From: CAWEQW01 sp963811365 | GTDB taxonomy: Bacteria; Actinomycetota; Actinomycetes; Propionibacteriales; Nocardioidaceae | NCBI GenBank assembly: GCA_963811365.1 | Contig: CAWEQW010000008.1 | Coordinates: forward strand, 186,001-250,000 | Direction of reading: 5' to 3' | DNA length: 64,000 bases | Shown: piece after piece, positions 16,400 through 25,000 of the stretch | Layout: each line of letters begins with the position of its first letter | Position numbering within the stretch: position 1 is the stretch's first letter | Program-made: the position numbers and the translations under genes | Notes under the pieces: model-generated | Told to the model about the DNA's origin: nothing | Database searches by the model: none | What the model saw: the letters and a program-made list of their open reading frames with translations, nothing else

Positions 16400-17590
16400 A
16401 TGCCGATCATCGTCGAGAGCAACCCCGCCAACGCCGACCTCTTCACGTCGGTGACTGGTGCCGGCTCTCGCATCGTCAGCAATCTCGAAGAGCTCAAGGC
16501 GACCCTCGCGCAGTCGCCAAGTGAGTACGCCGTGGTGCTCGGGTCGAGCGTCGACCTCGAGGCTGGAGCGGCACTGTCGGACACGCTGCGCGTGACGCGG
16601 CCCGCGATCAGCGTGGTGCTGATCCGTCGTCGGGTCGACACGAGCGTGCTCGCCGAGGCGTTGCGCTCGGGGATGCGCGAGGTCGTGGAGGAGCGTGACA
16701 TCACCGGGCTGGGCTCCGCGGTACAGCGAGCGCACCAGGTCTGGGCGGCCCTGAACGGCGCTACCGGCGGAGCCGAGGCGACCGAGCAAGGCAGGCTGAT
16801 CACGATCTTCTCTCCGAAGGGAGGAGTGGGCAAGACCACGCTTGCGGTGAACATCGCGACCGCTCTGGCTGTGCCGGCGGAGACCAAGGTCGCCCTGGTG
16901 GACCTCGATCTCACGTTCGGAGACGTGGCGATCACGTTGCAGATGTTCCCGACCCGGACCATCTCGGATGCCGTGCAGATGGCCGGCAACCTCGACTTCG
17001 CCACCCTCGAGCCGCTGCTGACGCCGCACAAGAACGGTCTGTTCGCCCTCGTGGCACCAGTGCAGCCTGACGCCAAGGACAGCATCCCACCGGCACTGAT
17101 CGGCACCATCCTCCGGCTGCTCAAGGCGAACTTCGACTACGTGATCGTGGACTCGGCGCCTGCCTTCGATGAGCATGTCCTCCAGGCCTTCGACGAGAGC
17201 GACGAGATGTTGCTCGTCACCACCCTCGACGTGCCTACGTTGAAGAACGTCAAGGTGGCCGTCGAGACGCTCGATCTGCTCAACTTCCCCCGGTCACGCC
17301 GTCACCTCGTCCTCAACCGCGGTGACGACAAGGTGGGTCTGACAGCCGACAAGGTCGAGAGCACGCTCGGGATGAGCATCGAGGCCTCGATCGTCACCTC
17401 CTCCGACGTGGCGCATGCCACGAACGCCGGGGAGCCGATCATGAGCGCCCAGCCGAAGCATGCGGTCAGCCAGGCGATCGCAAAGCTCGCCCGGATGCTC
17501 ACCGAGGCGTCCGTCCCCGAGAAGAAGCCGGCCCCCAAGCCCCACGCCACGGCTCCCAAGCGCGGACTCTTGCGCAGAAACGGAAGGTAA
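16400..17590 (+). CDS. cpaE: CpaE/TadZ-like pilus assembly ATPase
   Basis: A 396-residue protein starting at ATG 16400. The first ~125 residues form an atypical receiver-like domain (VVLIRRRVDTSVLAEALRSGMREV). A MinD/ParA-type ATPase follows: FSPKGGVGKTT at ~137-146 (deviant Walker A), VALVDLDLTFGD, and VDSAPAFDEHV. TadZ/CpaE proteins place the Tad machinery at a chosen site in the cell. The basic Pro/Lys-rich C-terminal tail (EKKPAPKPHATAPKRG) may interact with membrane or partner proteins. Separated by 3 bases from cpaF. Confidence 0.87.
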   Translation: MPIIVESNPANADLFTSVTGAGSRIVSNLEELKATLAQSPSEYAVVLGSSVDLEAGAALSDTLRVTRPAISVVLIRRRVDTSVLAEALRSGMREVVEERDITGLGSAVQRAHQVWAALNGATGGAEATEQGRLITIFSPKGGVGKTTLAVNIATALAVPAETKVALVDLDLTFGDVAITLQMFPTRTISDAVQMAGNLDFATLEPLLTPHKNGLFALVAPVQPDAKDSIPPALIGTILRLLKANFDYVIVDSAPAFDEHVLQAFDESDEMLLVTTLDVPTLKNVKVAVETLDLLNFPRSRRHLVLNRGDDKVGLTADKVESTLGMSIEASIVTSSDVAHATNAGEPIMSAQPKHAVSQAIAKLARMLTEASVPEKKPAPKPHATAPKRGLLRRNGR

Positions 17591-17593
17591 GCC

Positions 17594-18985
17594 ATGAGCA
17601 CTCTCGCCGACCGGCTGGCGGCTGCCTCGCGCGATCGCGCCACCGCGACGGTCGTGTCCTCCGACGCGATGTCCCAGATGAGCGAGCGGCGCAGCGGACG
17701 GGACAAGAAGCCTGATGACTTCCGCGAGCTCAAGTCCCAGGTGCACAACACACTGCTCCAGCAGCTCGGCCCGAAGCTCTACGACGCGGAGCTGAGCCAG
17801 AGCGCGCTCGAGCAGATGGTGCGAGCGGCGCTCCAGGAGGCCATGCAGGACGACGAGATCCTGCTCAGCACGGCGGAACGGACCCGGATCGCCCAGGAGA
17901 TCTCCGACGACATCCTCGGCTACGGCCCGATCGAGCCGTTCCTGCGCGATCCCGACCTCACCGAGGTGATGGTCAACGGCCCGGACAGCATCTGGATCGA
18001 GCGTTCCGGCAAGCTGCACCAGGTCGAGGGCCGGTTCACCGACGAGGCGCACCTGCGGCGCACGATCGACAAGATCGTCTCCCGGATCGGCCGACGCGTG
18101 GACGAGTCGAGTCCGATGGTCGACGCCCGACTTCCCGACGGCAGCCGGGTCAACGCTGTGATCCCTCCACTCGCCGTGGACGGCTCCCTGCTCACCATCC
18201 GCAAGTTCTCCACCGACCCGTACACCACCGACGACCTCGTCGCCTTCGGGACCTACTCGCAGCGCACGGCCGACTTCTTGGATGCCTGCGTCAAGGGCCG
18301 GCTGAACATCATCGTCTCGGGCTCGACTGGGTCGGGCAAGACGACCACCCTCAACGTGCTCTCCTCCTTCATCCCACATGACGAGCGGATCGTCACCATC
18401 GAGGACGCCGCCGAGCTCCAGCTGCACCAGGACCACGTCCTGCGCCTGGAGTCCCGACCCTCCAATATCGAGGGCAAGGGCGCTGTCGAGATCCGCGACC
18501 TCATGAAGAACTCCCTGCGCATGCGGCCCGACCGCATCGTCGTCGGCGAGGTCCGCGACTCGGCAGCCCTCGACATGCTCCAGGCGATGAACACCGGGCA
18601 CGACGGTTCCCTGTGCACCGTGCACTCCAACGGCCCCCGAGACACCCTGGCCAGGATCGAGACGATGGTGCTGATGGCCGGCATGGATCTGCCGATCCGT
18701 GCTATCCGCGAGCAGGTCGCGTCGGCGGTGGACCTGATCGTGCACCAGAGCCGGATGCGGGATGGGTCGCGAAGGATCACCCACGTCACCGAGGTCGAGC
18801 GGATGGAAGGTGACGTGATCACCCTGCAGGACGTCTTCGTCTTCGACCACTCGCTCGGGTTCGACGAGAACGGGCACAGTCTGGGCCGGCTCCGCGCCAC
18901 CGGGCTGCGGCCCAAGTTCCTGGAGAAGATGGAGCACTCGAACGTGCACGTCGATCCGACGATCTTCTCGATGGACGGGATCTGA
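17594..18985 (+). CDS. cpaF: CpaF/TadA pilus assembly motor ATPase
   Basis: The 463-residue secretion ATPase that powers Flp pilin polymerisation. Walker A is SGSTGSGKTTTLN (~241-253), the Asp box IEDAAELQLHQDH follows, Walker B-like RMRPDRIVVGEVRD lies near 307-320, and HDGSLCTVHSN is the His box. The N-terminal helical region (KSQVHNTLLQQLG) is the usual TadA N-domain. Forms a cytoplasmic hexamer on the TadB/TadC platform encoded just downstream. Confidence 0.93.
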   Translation: MSTLADRLAAASRDRATATVVSSDAMSQMSERRSGRDKKPDDFRELKSQVHNTLLQQLGPKLYDAELSQSALEQMVRAALQEAMQDDEILLSTAERTRIAQEISDDILGYGPIEPFLRDPDLTEVMVNGPDSIWIERSGKLHQVEGRFTDEAHLRRTIDKIVSRIGRRVDESSPMVDARLPDGSRVNAVIPPLAVDGSLLTIRKFSTDPYTTDDLVAFGTYSQRTADFLDACVKGRLNIIVSGSTGSGKTTTLNVLSSFIPHDERIVTIEDAAELQLHQDHVLRLESRPSNIEGKGAVEIRDLMKNSLRMRPDRIVVGEVRDSAALDMLQAMNTGHDGSLCTVHSNGPRDTLARIETMVLMAGMDLPIRAIREQVASAVDLIVHQSRMRDGSRRITHVTEVERMEGDVITLQDVFVFDHSLGFDENGHSLGRLRATGLRPKFLEKMEHSNVHVDPTIFSMDGI

Positions 18986-18987
18986 GG

Positions 18988-20946
18988 ATGCGCGCGGCAA
19001 CGACGACGTCTCGGCAGCGGCACGCCGTCAGGTGGCTGGGATCCGGGCTGCTCGGACTCGCCTCGCTCCTGCTCTGCTCACCCGCCTCCGCTGCCCAGGG
19101 CAACATCGACCACGTGCAGGATGCCAGGGGCGGCCTGGAGGTCCTCTACTCGATCCCGGACGCGGGAGACGCGAAGCTCGACCTGGGGTCTCTGGCGGTG
19201 TCGCTGGACAAGGCTCCCCTCGAGGCGACGGCGACCTTGGCCTCCGACTCGGCGCGAGCAGTGCGCCGCGTCACCGTGTTGGCCATCGACACGAGCCGGA
19301 GCATGCGTGTCGGTGGCAAGTTCACCGAGGCCAAGCGCGCGGCTGACGTGTTCCTCGACTCGGCGCCGGCAGACGTGCGAGTCGGGATCGTGACCTTCGC
19401 CGGCGGCGTGACCGTCGCGCAGGAGCCCTCCTTCGACCGGATTCAGTCACGCAAGGTCATCGAGAGCTTGACCTTGTCGGCCGGGACGCGGCTGTACGAC
19501 GCAGTAGAGGAAGCCGTCAAGACCACCGGCAAGACCGGCGGTCGCAGCGTGCTCGTGATCTCCGACGGCCGGGACACCACAACGTCGAAGCTCACCGACG
19601 TGGTCCCTCGGGTCCGTGCATCAGGAGTGAAGGTCGACGTCGTCACGCTGGCCCGCTCTCCCGCAGACGAACGACTGCTCACTCAACTGACCACGGGCGG
19701 GGGTACGGTCGTTGCGGCCGACGACCCTGCGGCGATGAGCCAGGTGTTCGCGGACGAAGCCAAGTCTCTGGCCGACCAGATCTTGGTGTCGGTCACCACG
19801 ACGCCGGAGCAGGCCGGCCGGGCCGGGACACTCTCGGTCGCCATCGACGCGGGCGGTCAGACCTACACTGATAACGCCTTCGTGACTCTGCCCGACTCGA
19901 ACGCCCCCGCCGGAGCGGCAATGGCCGCGGCGCAGCTACCCGTCGCGATCTCGTCCACCCCGGCCATCCCGCGGCCGTTCATGATCGGAGGGCTCGTCGC
20001 CCTCACCGGCGGTCTCCTGGTCATCGTGATGATGCTGTTCGGGTTCATGAAGCCTGCTCCGGACAACGTGAGTGCACACATCGACGCCTACACCCAGGGC
20101 GGCAAGAAGCGCGCGATCGCTGCCGAGCGCGCGGCCCCGCAGAGCATGACCAAACAGGCGGTCGGGATCGCCGAGCGCGCGCTCGAGAGCAACCAGGGCA
20201 TGGAAGTCAGGGTCGGAGACCGACTGGAAGCCGCCGGCATGTCGCTGAAGCCTGCAGAGTGGCTGCTGCTCCACGCAGGGATCGCCGTAGGGGCCGCAGC
20301 CGTGGGGTTCCTGCTCAGCGCTGGCAGCCTTCTGGTGACCTTCCTGGCACTTGCGGCCGGCGTGGTCCTCCCCTGGATGCACCTCGGACGGAAGCGCTCG
20401 AAGAGAGTCCGGGCGTTCAATGGTCAGCTCGCCGAGACCCTCCAGCTGATGGCCGGCAGCCTCCAAGCCGGCCTTTCGATGGTGCAGTCGATCGACACGG
20501 TCGTCCGTGAAGGCATGGAGCCGCTCGCAGGCGAGTTCCGGCGGGCCATCATCGAGACCCGGCTCGGCGTGCAGATCGAGGACGCCCTCGACTCCGTGGC
20601 AGACCGGATGGAGAGCGCGGACTTCAAGTGGACCGTGATGGCCATCCGGATCCAACGCGACGTCGGCGGCAACTTGGCCGAACTGCTGATCAGCGTCGCC
20701 GCCACCCTTCGAGAGCGCGACTACCTCCGCCGGCAGGTGAAGTCGCTTTCGGCCGAGGGGAGGTTCTCGGCCTACATCCTGCTGGCCCTGCCTCCCGCAG
20801 TGCTCGGCTTCATGATGCTCACGAACAGGGAGTATGTGGCTCCGCTGGTCAGTACCCCACGCGGCTTGGTGATGTTGGGCGCGATGTGCATGCTCATGGG
20901 CCTTGGCTATTTCACCATGAGTCGAATGATCAAGGTGGACGTGTGA
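18988..20946 (+). CDS. von Willebrand factor A domain fused to TadB platform protein
   Basis: A 652-residue fusion. Residues 1-36 look like a signal peptide (LLGLASLLLCSPASAAQG). A VWA domain follows (~95-270) with the metal-site residues in IDTSRSM (DxSxS at ~101-105), SAGTRLYD and ISDGRDT. A transmembrane helix near 330-352 (MIGGLVALTGGLLVIVMML) leads to the T2SSF/TadB part, with hydrophobic segments near 425-465 and 590-645 and the conserved GSLQAGLSMVQSID. The VWA half would face outside and the platform half binds the CpaF motor. Such fusions are known in actinobacteria; an outside metal-binding sensor or adhesin tied to the pilus base is an inference. Confidence 0.85.
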   Translation: MRAATTTSRQRHAVRWLGSGLLGLASLLLCSPASAAQGNIDHVQDARGGLEVLYSIPDAGDAKLDLGSLAVSLDKAPLEATATLASDSARAVRRVTVLAIDTSRSMRVGGKFTEAKRAADVFLDSAPADVRVGIVTFAGGVTVAQEPSFDRIQSRKVIESLTLSAGTRLYDAVEEAVKTTGKTGGRSVLVISDGRDTTTSKLTDVVPRVRASGVKVDVVTLARSPADERLLTQLTTGGGTVVAADDPAAMSQVFADEAKSLADQILVSVTTTPEQAGRAGTLSVAIDAGGQTYTDNAFVTLPDSNAPAGAAMAAAQLPVAISSTPAIPRPFMIGGLVALTGGLLVIVMMLFGFMKPAPDNVSAHIDAYTQGGKKRAIAAERAAPQSMTKQAVGIAERALESNQGMEVRVGDRLEAAGMSLKPAEWLLLHAGIAVGAAAVGFLLSAGSLLVTFLALAAGVVLPWMHLGRKRSKRVRAFNGQLAETLQLMAGSLQAGLSMVQSIDTVVREGMEPLAGEFRRAIIETRLGVQIEDALDSVADRMESADFKWTVMAIRIQRDVGGNLAELLISVAATLRERDYLRRQVKSLSAEGRFSAYILLALPPAVLGFMMLTNREYVAPLVSTPRGLVMLGAMCMLMGLGYFTMSRMIKVDV

Positions 20947-21899
20947 TGCCGACAGCTACGCTCGTTCTGATCGGTGGGGTCCTCGCCATCTTCCTCGGAC
21001 TCTTCCTGTCCCTCGCCGCGATGGGTGCACTCACCAACGAGTCGCGGGGAGTCTCCAAGTCGCTGGCGGTGATGAATGCATTCTCCTCAGCACCGCAGTC
21101 CATGCGCGAGGAGCTCGACCAGCCCTTCCGCGACCGGGTCCTCGCCCCCACGCTCGAGCGGTTCGTGGGTATCGGCAAGCGGGTCACCCCCTCGGACTAT
21201 GGCGAGCGGCTACAGCGCAAGCTCGACGTCGCGGGCAACCCCGAGGGTTGGACGATCGACCGGATCATCTCCCTCAAGGTTGTCGGCTTCGGCGTGGGGC
21301 TCGTCGGTGGGATCTTGTTTGCCCTGCTCTTGAGCAAGGGACTCGCCTTCACGATCACCTCTACGGCAGGCGGAGCGGTCGCCGGTTACTTCGCACCGAA
21401 CCTCTACCTCTACCAGAAGGGGTTCGACAGAACGGCCAAGATGCAGAAGTCGCTCCCCGACGCCCTCGACCTCCTGACGATCTCCGTGGAGGCCGGCCTC
21501 GGCTTCGACGCTGCGCTGGCCCAGGTAGCCCGAAACACCGAAGGGCCGCTCGCACAGGAGTTCGCGCGAGTCCTGCAGGAGATGCAGATCGGTCTGGGCA
21601 GGTCGCGAGCGCTCAGAGCCCTCGGTGAGCGCAGCACACTTCCGGACCTGCGCTCCTTCACCTCAGCGATGGTCCAGGCTGACTCCTTCGGCATCCCGAT
21701 CGGCAAGGTGCTCCGGGTCCAGGCCAATGAGATCCGCACCAAGCGCCGGCAGCGTGCCGAGGAGCAGGCGCAGAAGGTGCCCGTGAAGATCATGATCCCA
21801 CTCGTCCTGTTCATCCTGCCGTGCCTGTTCGTTGCGGTGCTCGGGCCGGCGATCCTGACGATGATGGACAGTTTCGGTTCGGGTGGTGCCCTGCATTGA
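20946..21899 (+). CDS. tadC: TadC-like pilus platform protein (T2SSF domain)
   Basis: A 317-residue inner-membrane protein starting at ATG 20946 in a TGATG overlap with the preceding gene. A hydrophobic N-terminus (LVLIGGVLAIFLGLFLSLAAMG), a central pair of helices (VVGFGVGLVGGILFALLL and following), the T2SSF signature PDALDLLTISVEAGLGFDAAL and a C-terminal helix pair (IMIPLVLFILPCLFVAVLGPAIL) fit TadC. With the VWA-TadB protein it makes the platform for the pilus motor. Confidence 0.9.
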   Translation: MPTATLVLIGGVLAIFLGLFLSLAAMGALTNESRGVSKSLAVMNAFSSAPQSMREELDQPFRDRVLAPTLERFVGIGKRVTPSDYGERLQRKLDVAGNPEGWTIDRIISLKVVGFGVGLVGGILFALLLSKGLAFTITSTAGGAVAGYFAPNLYLYQKGFDRTAKMQKSLPDALDLLTISVEAGLGFDAALAQVARNTEGPLAQEFARVLQEMQIGLGRSRALRALGERSTLPDLRSFTSAMVQADSFGIPIGKVLRVQANEIRTKRRQRAEEQAQKVPVKIMIPLVLFILPCLFVAVLGPAILTMMDSFGSGGALH

Positions 21900-23479
21900 C
21901 CCAAGTCGAGCAGGTTGCTCTCAGCAGTAGGGTCTTCTGCCTCGCTGCGGTCTTCGGGCTGGCTCTGATCTCGGGGGACGCCTCGACGATCCAGGGCCTC
22001 GTCGCCGTCGCAGTGGTGGCGGCAATGTCGACCTACGTCTCCGTGGTCACACCTCGGGCTGCCCTGTGGGCTGTGACCGCCGAGGCGCTGATCGTCGGGC
22101 TGGTCATGGGGCTGACCTACCCCGACTCGCTGATTCTGCTGCCGTACCTCGTCGTCCTCCCGCTCATCTCCGGACTCTCCCGGGGGATCGTCGGCGTATC
22201 TGCCACGATGACCGCCGAGATCCTCGCCGTAGCGCTGGTGCCGCTTGCCGTAACAGGCTTCGACGGGACCAGGGCGCGGGTGGTAGCGCTGGCTCCCTGG
22301 CTCCTGACAACCTTCGGTGCCGGCCTGCTCGGAGTCTGGGCCAGGCAGCGGGGCCTCAACGGCGCACAGTCGGATCCGGGGGAAGACTCCTACGAGTCGG
22401 CGCGTCGGCTCCTCTCCCAGCTCAGCACCGTAGCGAGGCGTCTCTCGGCGGGCCTCGACGTGGGCGGGATGGCCACCCAGCTCCTGGCCACGGTCGACGA
22501 CCACCAGCCGGTCCTTCAGGCGGTGGTCTTCGTGAAGACCGAGGGCTCCGTCCTGGTCCCGCTGGGCTACCAGGGCGACGGCGCTCAGTCGCACCTGTTC
22601 GCCGACGACCCCCTGGTGGAGCTCTGCTGGGCAGGACGCGAGCCGGTCCAGGCCACGGTCCCCTCAGGCCTGACCGAGCAGCGACGACGGTGCGCGCTGC
22701 CCCTTCGTATCGGGTCACGGATGTTAGGCGTCGTCCTGACTGCCTCGGACCAAGAGTGGGACCCGGTCTCGCTGACGCTGCTGATGAAGGAGGTGGACCG
22801 GCAGAGCCTGCGCATCGACACCGCGCTCGCCTTCGACGAGATCCGCACGATGGCGACGACGGACGAGCGCCAGCGCCTCGCCAGGGAGATCCATGACGGG
22901 GTCGCCCAGGACGTCGCCTCCCTCGGCTATGCCGTCGACGAGCTGACATCGTCAACCAGCGACCCGCGCCAGCTCGAGGGGCTGCAGATCCTTCGCAAGG
23001 AGCTGTCCAGGGTCGTCGAGGAGCTCCGCCTGTCGATCTTCGACCTCCGGAGCGACGTGAACGCCACCTCGGGGCTCGGCGCCTCCCTCGCGGACTATGT
23101 GAGGCAGGTGGGGTCCAAGACGCCGATGAAGGTGCACTTGAGTCTCGACGAAGCCCCTGGTCGGTTGCCGCCGTTCGTTGAGGAACAACTGCTTCGGATC
23201 GCCCAGGAGGCGATCACGAACGCGCGCAAGCACGCAGCCGCACAGAACCTGTGGGTGGACTACCGTGCGGACCCGCCGATGGCGATGCTGTCGGTGCGGG
23301 ACGACGGCACCGGGTTGGGCGATTCTCGGGACGGCTCCTACGGCATGACCATCATGCGGGAGCGCGCGAGCCGGATCGACGCCACCCTGCGGGTGAGCAC
23401 GGAGGACGCGCCCCGGCGTGGGACCGTGGTACAGGTGATCATCGAGCCGCACCTGGCCGCTCAAGCAGGGAGCCCCTGA
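21896..23479 (+). CDS. membrane sensor histidine kinase (NarL-type, HisKA_3)
   Basis: A 527-residue kinase. The start is taken as TTG 21896, overlapping the tadC stop, because no ATG or GTG lies close and the membrane domain begins here. Residues ~10-150 form about five or six hydrophobic segments, then a GAF-like region (~180-310), the HisKA_3 dimerisation box REIHDGVAQDVASLGY (phospho-His ~333), and a HATPase domain with EAITNARKHA, RDDGTGLG and the G-rich end SYGMTIMRERA. Probably autophosphorylates and passes phosphate to the regulator encoded next. Coupling to the tad operon suggests control of pilus expression (inference). Confidence 0.88.
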   Translation: MTQVEQVALSSRVFCLAAVFGLALISGDASTIQGLVAVAVVAAMSTYVSVVTPRAALWAVTAEALIVGLVMGLTYPDSLILLPYLVVLPLISGLSRGIVGVSATMTAEILAVALVPLAVTGFDGTRARVVALAPWLLTTFGAGLLGVWARQRGLNGAQSDPGEDSYESARRLLSQLSTVARRLSAGLDVGGMATQLLATVDDHQPVLQAVVFVKTEGSVLVPLGYQGDGAQSHLFADDPLVELCWAGREPVQATVPSGLTEQRRRCALPLRIGSRMLGVVLTASDQEWDPVSLTLLMKEVDRQSLRIDTALAFDEIRTMATTDERQRLAREIHDGVAQDVASLGYAVDELTSSTSDPRQLEGLQILRKELSRVVEELRLSIFDLRSDVNATSGLGASLADYVRQVGSKTPMKVHLSLDEAPGRLPPFVEEQLLRIAQEAITNARKHAAAQNLWVDYRADPPMAMLSVRDDGTGLGDSRDGSYGMTIMRERASRIDATLRVSTEDAPRRGTVVQVIIEPHLAAQAGSP

Positions 23480-23482
23480 CTC

Positions 23483-24130
23483 ATGCCCCAGAATCTCGCA
23501 CGCGTCCTGCTGGTCGATGACCACGACCTGATCCGTCAAGGACTCGCCCGAGCCTTCGAGCGTCAGGATGACTTCGTGGTGATTGGACAGGCGGCCTCGG
23601 TTCGTCAGGGGCTCGACATGTTCGATGCACTGGCTCCGGACGTGATCATCACCGACGTGCGACTGCCTGACGGCACGGGTTTCGACCTCGTCCGGACGGT
23701 GCGGCAGCAGCGCGACGACATCGGCATCGTCGTCCTCACGATGTACGCCGGCGACGACCAGCTCTTCGCCGCCATGGAGGCGGGCGCGTCTGCCTTCGTG
23801 GCAAAGGACGTCCCTGCCGACGACGTGGTGGCGGCCGCCCGGCACTCTCTGGTTACCCCGCTGTCGTTCACCGCCGCGAACCTCACCGACGCGATGCGCC
23901 GCCGGCTCTCCCCCACCGGCCCCCAGCTCACTGTGCGGGAGTCGGAGGTGCTCACCTATCTCGCGCGGGGGTTCGGCGTGTCCGCGATCGCACGGACGCT
24001 GTTCGTCAGCGAGTCGACCGCGAAGACCCACATCTCGAAGATCTACGACAAACTAGGTGCGGCCAACCGAGCAGAGGCCATCATGAAGGCTGTGCGGGCC
24101 GGACTGCTAGCAGACGATATCACCACATAA
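23483..24130 (+). CDS. LuxR/NarL-family response regulator
   Basis: A 215-residue regulator 3 bases after its partner kinase. The receiver domain has VDDHD (acidic pocket), phospho-acceptor Asp58 in IITDVRLPDG, Thr near 86 (VVLTMY) and Lys108 in FVAKD. The C-terminal LuxR helix-turn-helix is LTVRESEVLTYLARGFGVSAIARTLFVSESTAKTHISKIYDKLG (~149-192, continuous in the sequence). Likely controls the flp pilin genes immediately downstream and perhaps tadE and cpaB; candidate sites are the AGGGYC repeats. Confidence 0.92.
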   Translation: MPQNLARVLLVDDHDLIRQGLARAFERQDDFVVIGQAASVRQGLDMFDALAPDVIITDVRLPDGTGFDLVRTVRQQRDDIGIVVLTMYAGDDQLFAAMEAGASAFVAKDVPADDVVAAARHSLVTPLSFTAANLTDAMRRRLSPTGPQLTVRESEVLTYLARGFGVSAIARTLFVSESTAKTHISKIYDKLGAANRAEAIMKAVRAGLLADDITT

Positions 24131-24243
24131 GGGCGAATCAAGAAAGATAGCCCATAGGGGCAAGCCGCTGCACAATCAGGTGGTCGAGAATGTCTGTTTG
24201 TCCGATGTGCTCGGATCCTCACCTTCTGCACTATTGGGTATGA

Positions 24244-24261
24244 AGGGTCTAGATGGACCCT
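24244..24261. promoter_or_regulatory. inverted repeat upstream of flp1
   Basis: AGGGTC-TAGATG-GACCCT, a perfect 6-base inverted repeat ending 27 bases before the pilin ATG. Repeated exactly before flp2. Candidate operator or leader hairpin; GGTATGAAG just before it may hold a -10 box. Confidence 0.5.
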
Positions 24262-24288
24262 CATCAGTCCAGATCCTGGGAGATCCAC

Positions 24289-24471
24289 ATGTTCGAAGTC
24301 ATCGAGTACCTCCGCCTCCGGCTGACGGCCACCCGCTCCGAGAAGGGCGCCTCCGCGGTTGAGTACGGCCTGCTCGTCGCGCTCATCGCCCTCGCGATCA
24401 TCGTCGCCGTGACCCTCCTCGGCACGAACCTGAGCGCCATGTTCAACCACGACAGCGAACAGCATCAGTGA
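24289..24471 (+). CDS. Flp-type major pilin, copy 1
   Basis: A 60-residue prepilin with CTGGGAG as ribosome-binding site. A basic leader (MFEVIEYLRLRLTATRSEKG) ends in Gly, followed by ASAVEYGLLVALIALAIIVAVTLLG, the Flp motif with Glu at +5 and Tyr at +6 after the cleavage site. The mature peptide is the pilus subunit. The C-terminus (SAMFNHDSEQHQ) differs from copy 2 (SSLFDRTAKSIS) and is more polar and His-rich, possibly the result of a small frameshift after duplication. No prepilin peptidase gene lies in the window. Confidence 0.93.
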   Translation: MFEVIEYLRLRLTATRSEKGASAVEYGLLVALIALAIIVAVTLLGTNLSAMFNHDSEQHQ

Positions 24472-24493
24472 CCAAGGCCGACACCAGGCTCAT

Positions 24494-24529
24494 CGACGGG
24501 GCCGCCACCCAGCGGTGGCGGTCCCGTCG
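24494..24529. terminator. terminator hairpin after flp1
   Basis: CGACGGG-g-CCGCCACC stem, CAGC loop, GGTGGCGG-t-CCCGTCG: 15 pairs with one internal mismatch. No T-run, as usual for actinobacteria. Confidence 0.75.
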
Positions 24530-24548
24530 GCACGTTCGCAGCCGACTT

Positions 24549-24575
24549 CCAGCCTCATCCACCTACTGAGGCTGG
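24549..24575. terminator. second hairpin in flp1-flp2 spacer
   Basis: A perfect 9-base stem CCAGCCTCA / TGAGGCTGG with a 9-base loop, 20 bases after the first hairpin and absent downstream of flp2. It could reinforce termination or mark the old end of the duplication. Confidence 0.4.
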
Positions 24576-24715
24576 GCATCGACCAATGACGACACCGAGC
24601 AGTCGTGTGCCAACGGCATAGTCCCTTCGGAGCCGAACGTTAGTTCAGGTGGATGATCAAAAGGGCCATTTACCCGATTTCACCCGATCCTCAGACACTG
24701 CACCATTAGGTATGA

Positions 24716-24733
24716 AGGGTCTAGATGGACCCT
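24716..24733. promoter_or_regulatory. inverted repeat upstream of flp2
   Basis: The same AGGGTC-TAGATG-GACCCT repeat as at 24244-24261, ending 26 bases before the flp2 ATG. Confidence 0.5.
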
Positions 24734-24759
24734 CATCAGTCAAGATCCTGGGAGATCCC

Positions 24760-24942
24760 ATGTTCGAAGTCATCGAATACCTCCGCCTCCGGCTGACGGC
24801 CACCCGCTCCGAGAAGGGTGCCTCCGCGGTTGAGTACGGCCTGCTCGTCGCGCTCATCGCACTCGCGATCATCGTCGCCGTGACCCTCCTCGGCACGAAC
24901 CTGAGCTCCTTGTTCGACCGGACAGCGAAGAGCATCAGCTGA
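24760..24942 (+). CDS. Flp-type major pilin, copy 2
   Basis: A 60-residue prepilin identical to copy 1 over the first ~49 residues, including the leader ending in EKG and the ASAVEYGLL Flp motif. The C-terminus SSLFDRTAKSIS resembles usual Flp ends more than that of copy 1, so this may be the ancestral form. CTGGGAG serves as ribosome-binding site. Own palindrome upstream and own terminator downstream make it an independent transcription unit. Confidence 0.93.
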   Translation: MFEVIEYLRLRLTATRSEKGASAVEYGLLVALIALAIIVAVTLLGTNLSSLFDRTAKSIS

Positions 24943-24964
24943 CCCAGGCCGACATCAGGCCCGT

Positions 24965-25000
24965 CGACGGGGCCGCCACCGAGCGGTGGCGGGCCCGTCG
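24965..25000. terminator. terminator hairpin after flp2
   Basis: CGACGGG-g-CCGCCACC stem, GAGC loop, GGTGGCGG-g-CCCGTCG, the counterpart of 24494-24529. It lies 34 bases before the convergent PimB-like gene end and may serve both. Confidence 0.75.

Larger units (their letters stand above)
24214..24540 (+). repeat. tandem duplication unit 1 (leader, flp gene, terminator)
   Basis: Near-identical to 24686-25011, offset 471-472 bases. The unit contains the upstream palindrome, ribosome-binding site, whole pilin gene and terminator. The coding parts differ mainly in the last ~12 codons. Confidence 0.9.

Noticed and set aside
24541..24685. A third pilin or small RNA between the two flp genes
   Set aside because: Only a 9-base hairpin is visible; there is no start codon with a ribosome-binding site and no Flp motif.
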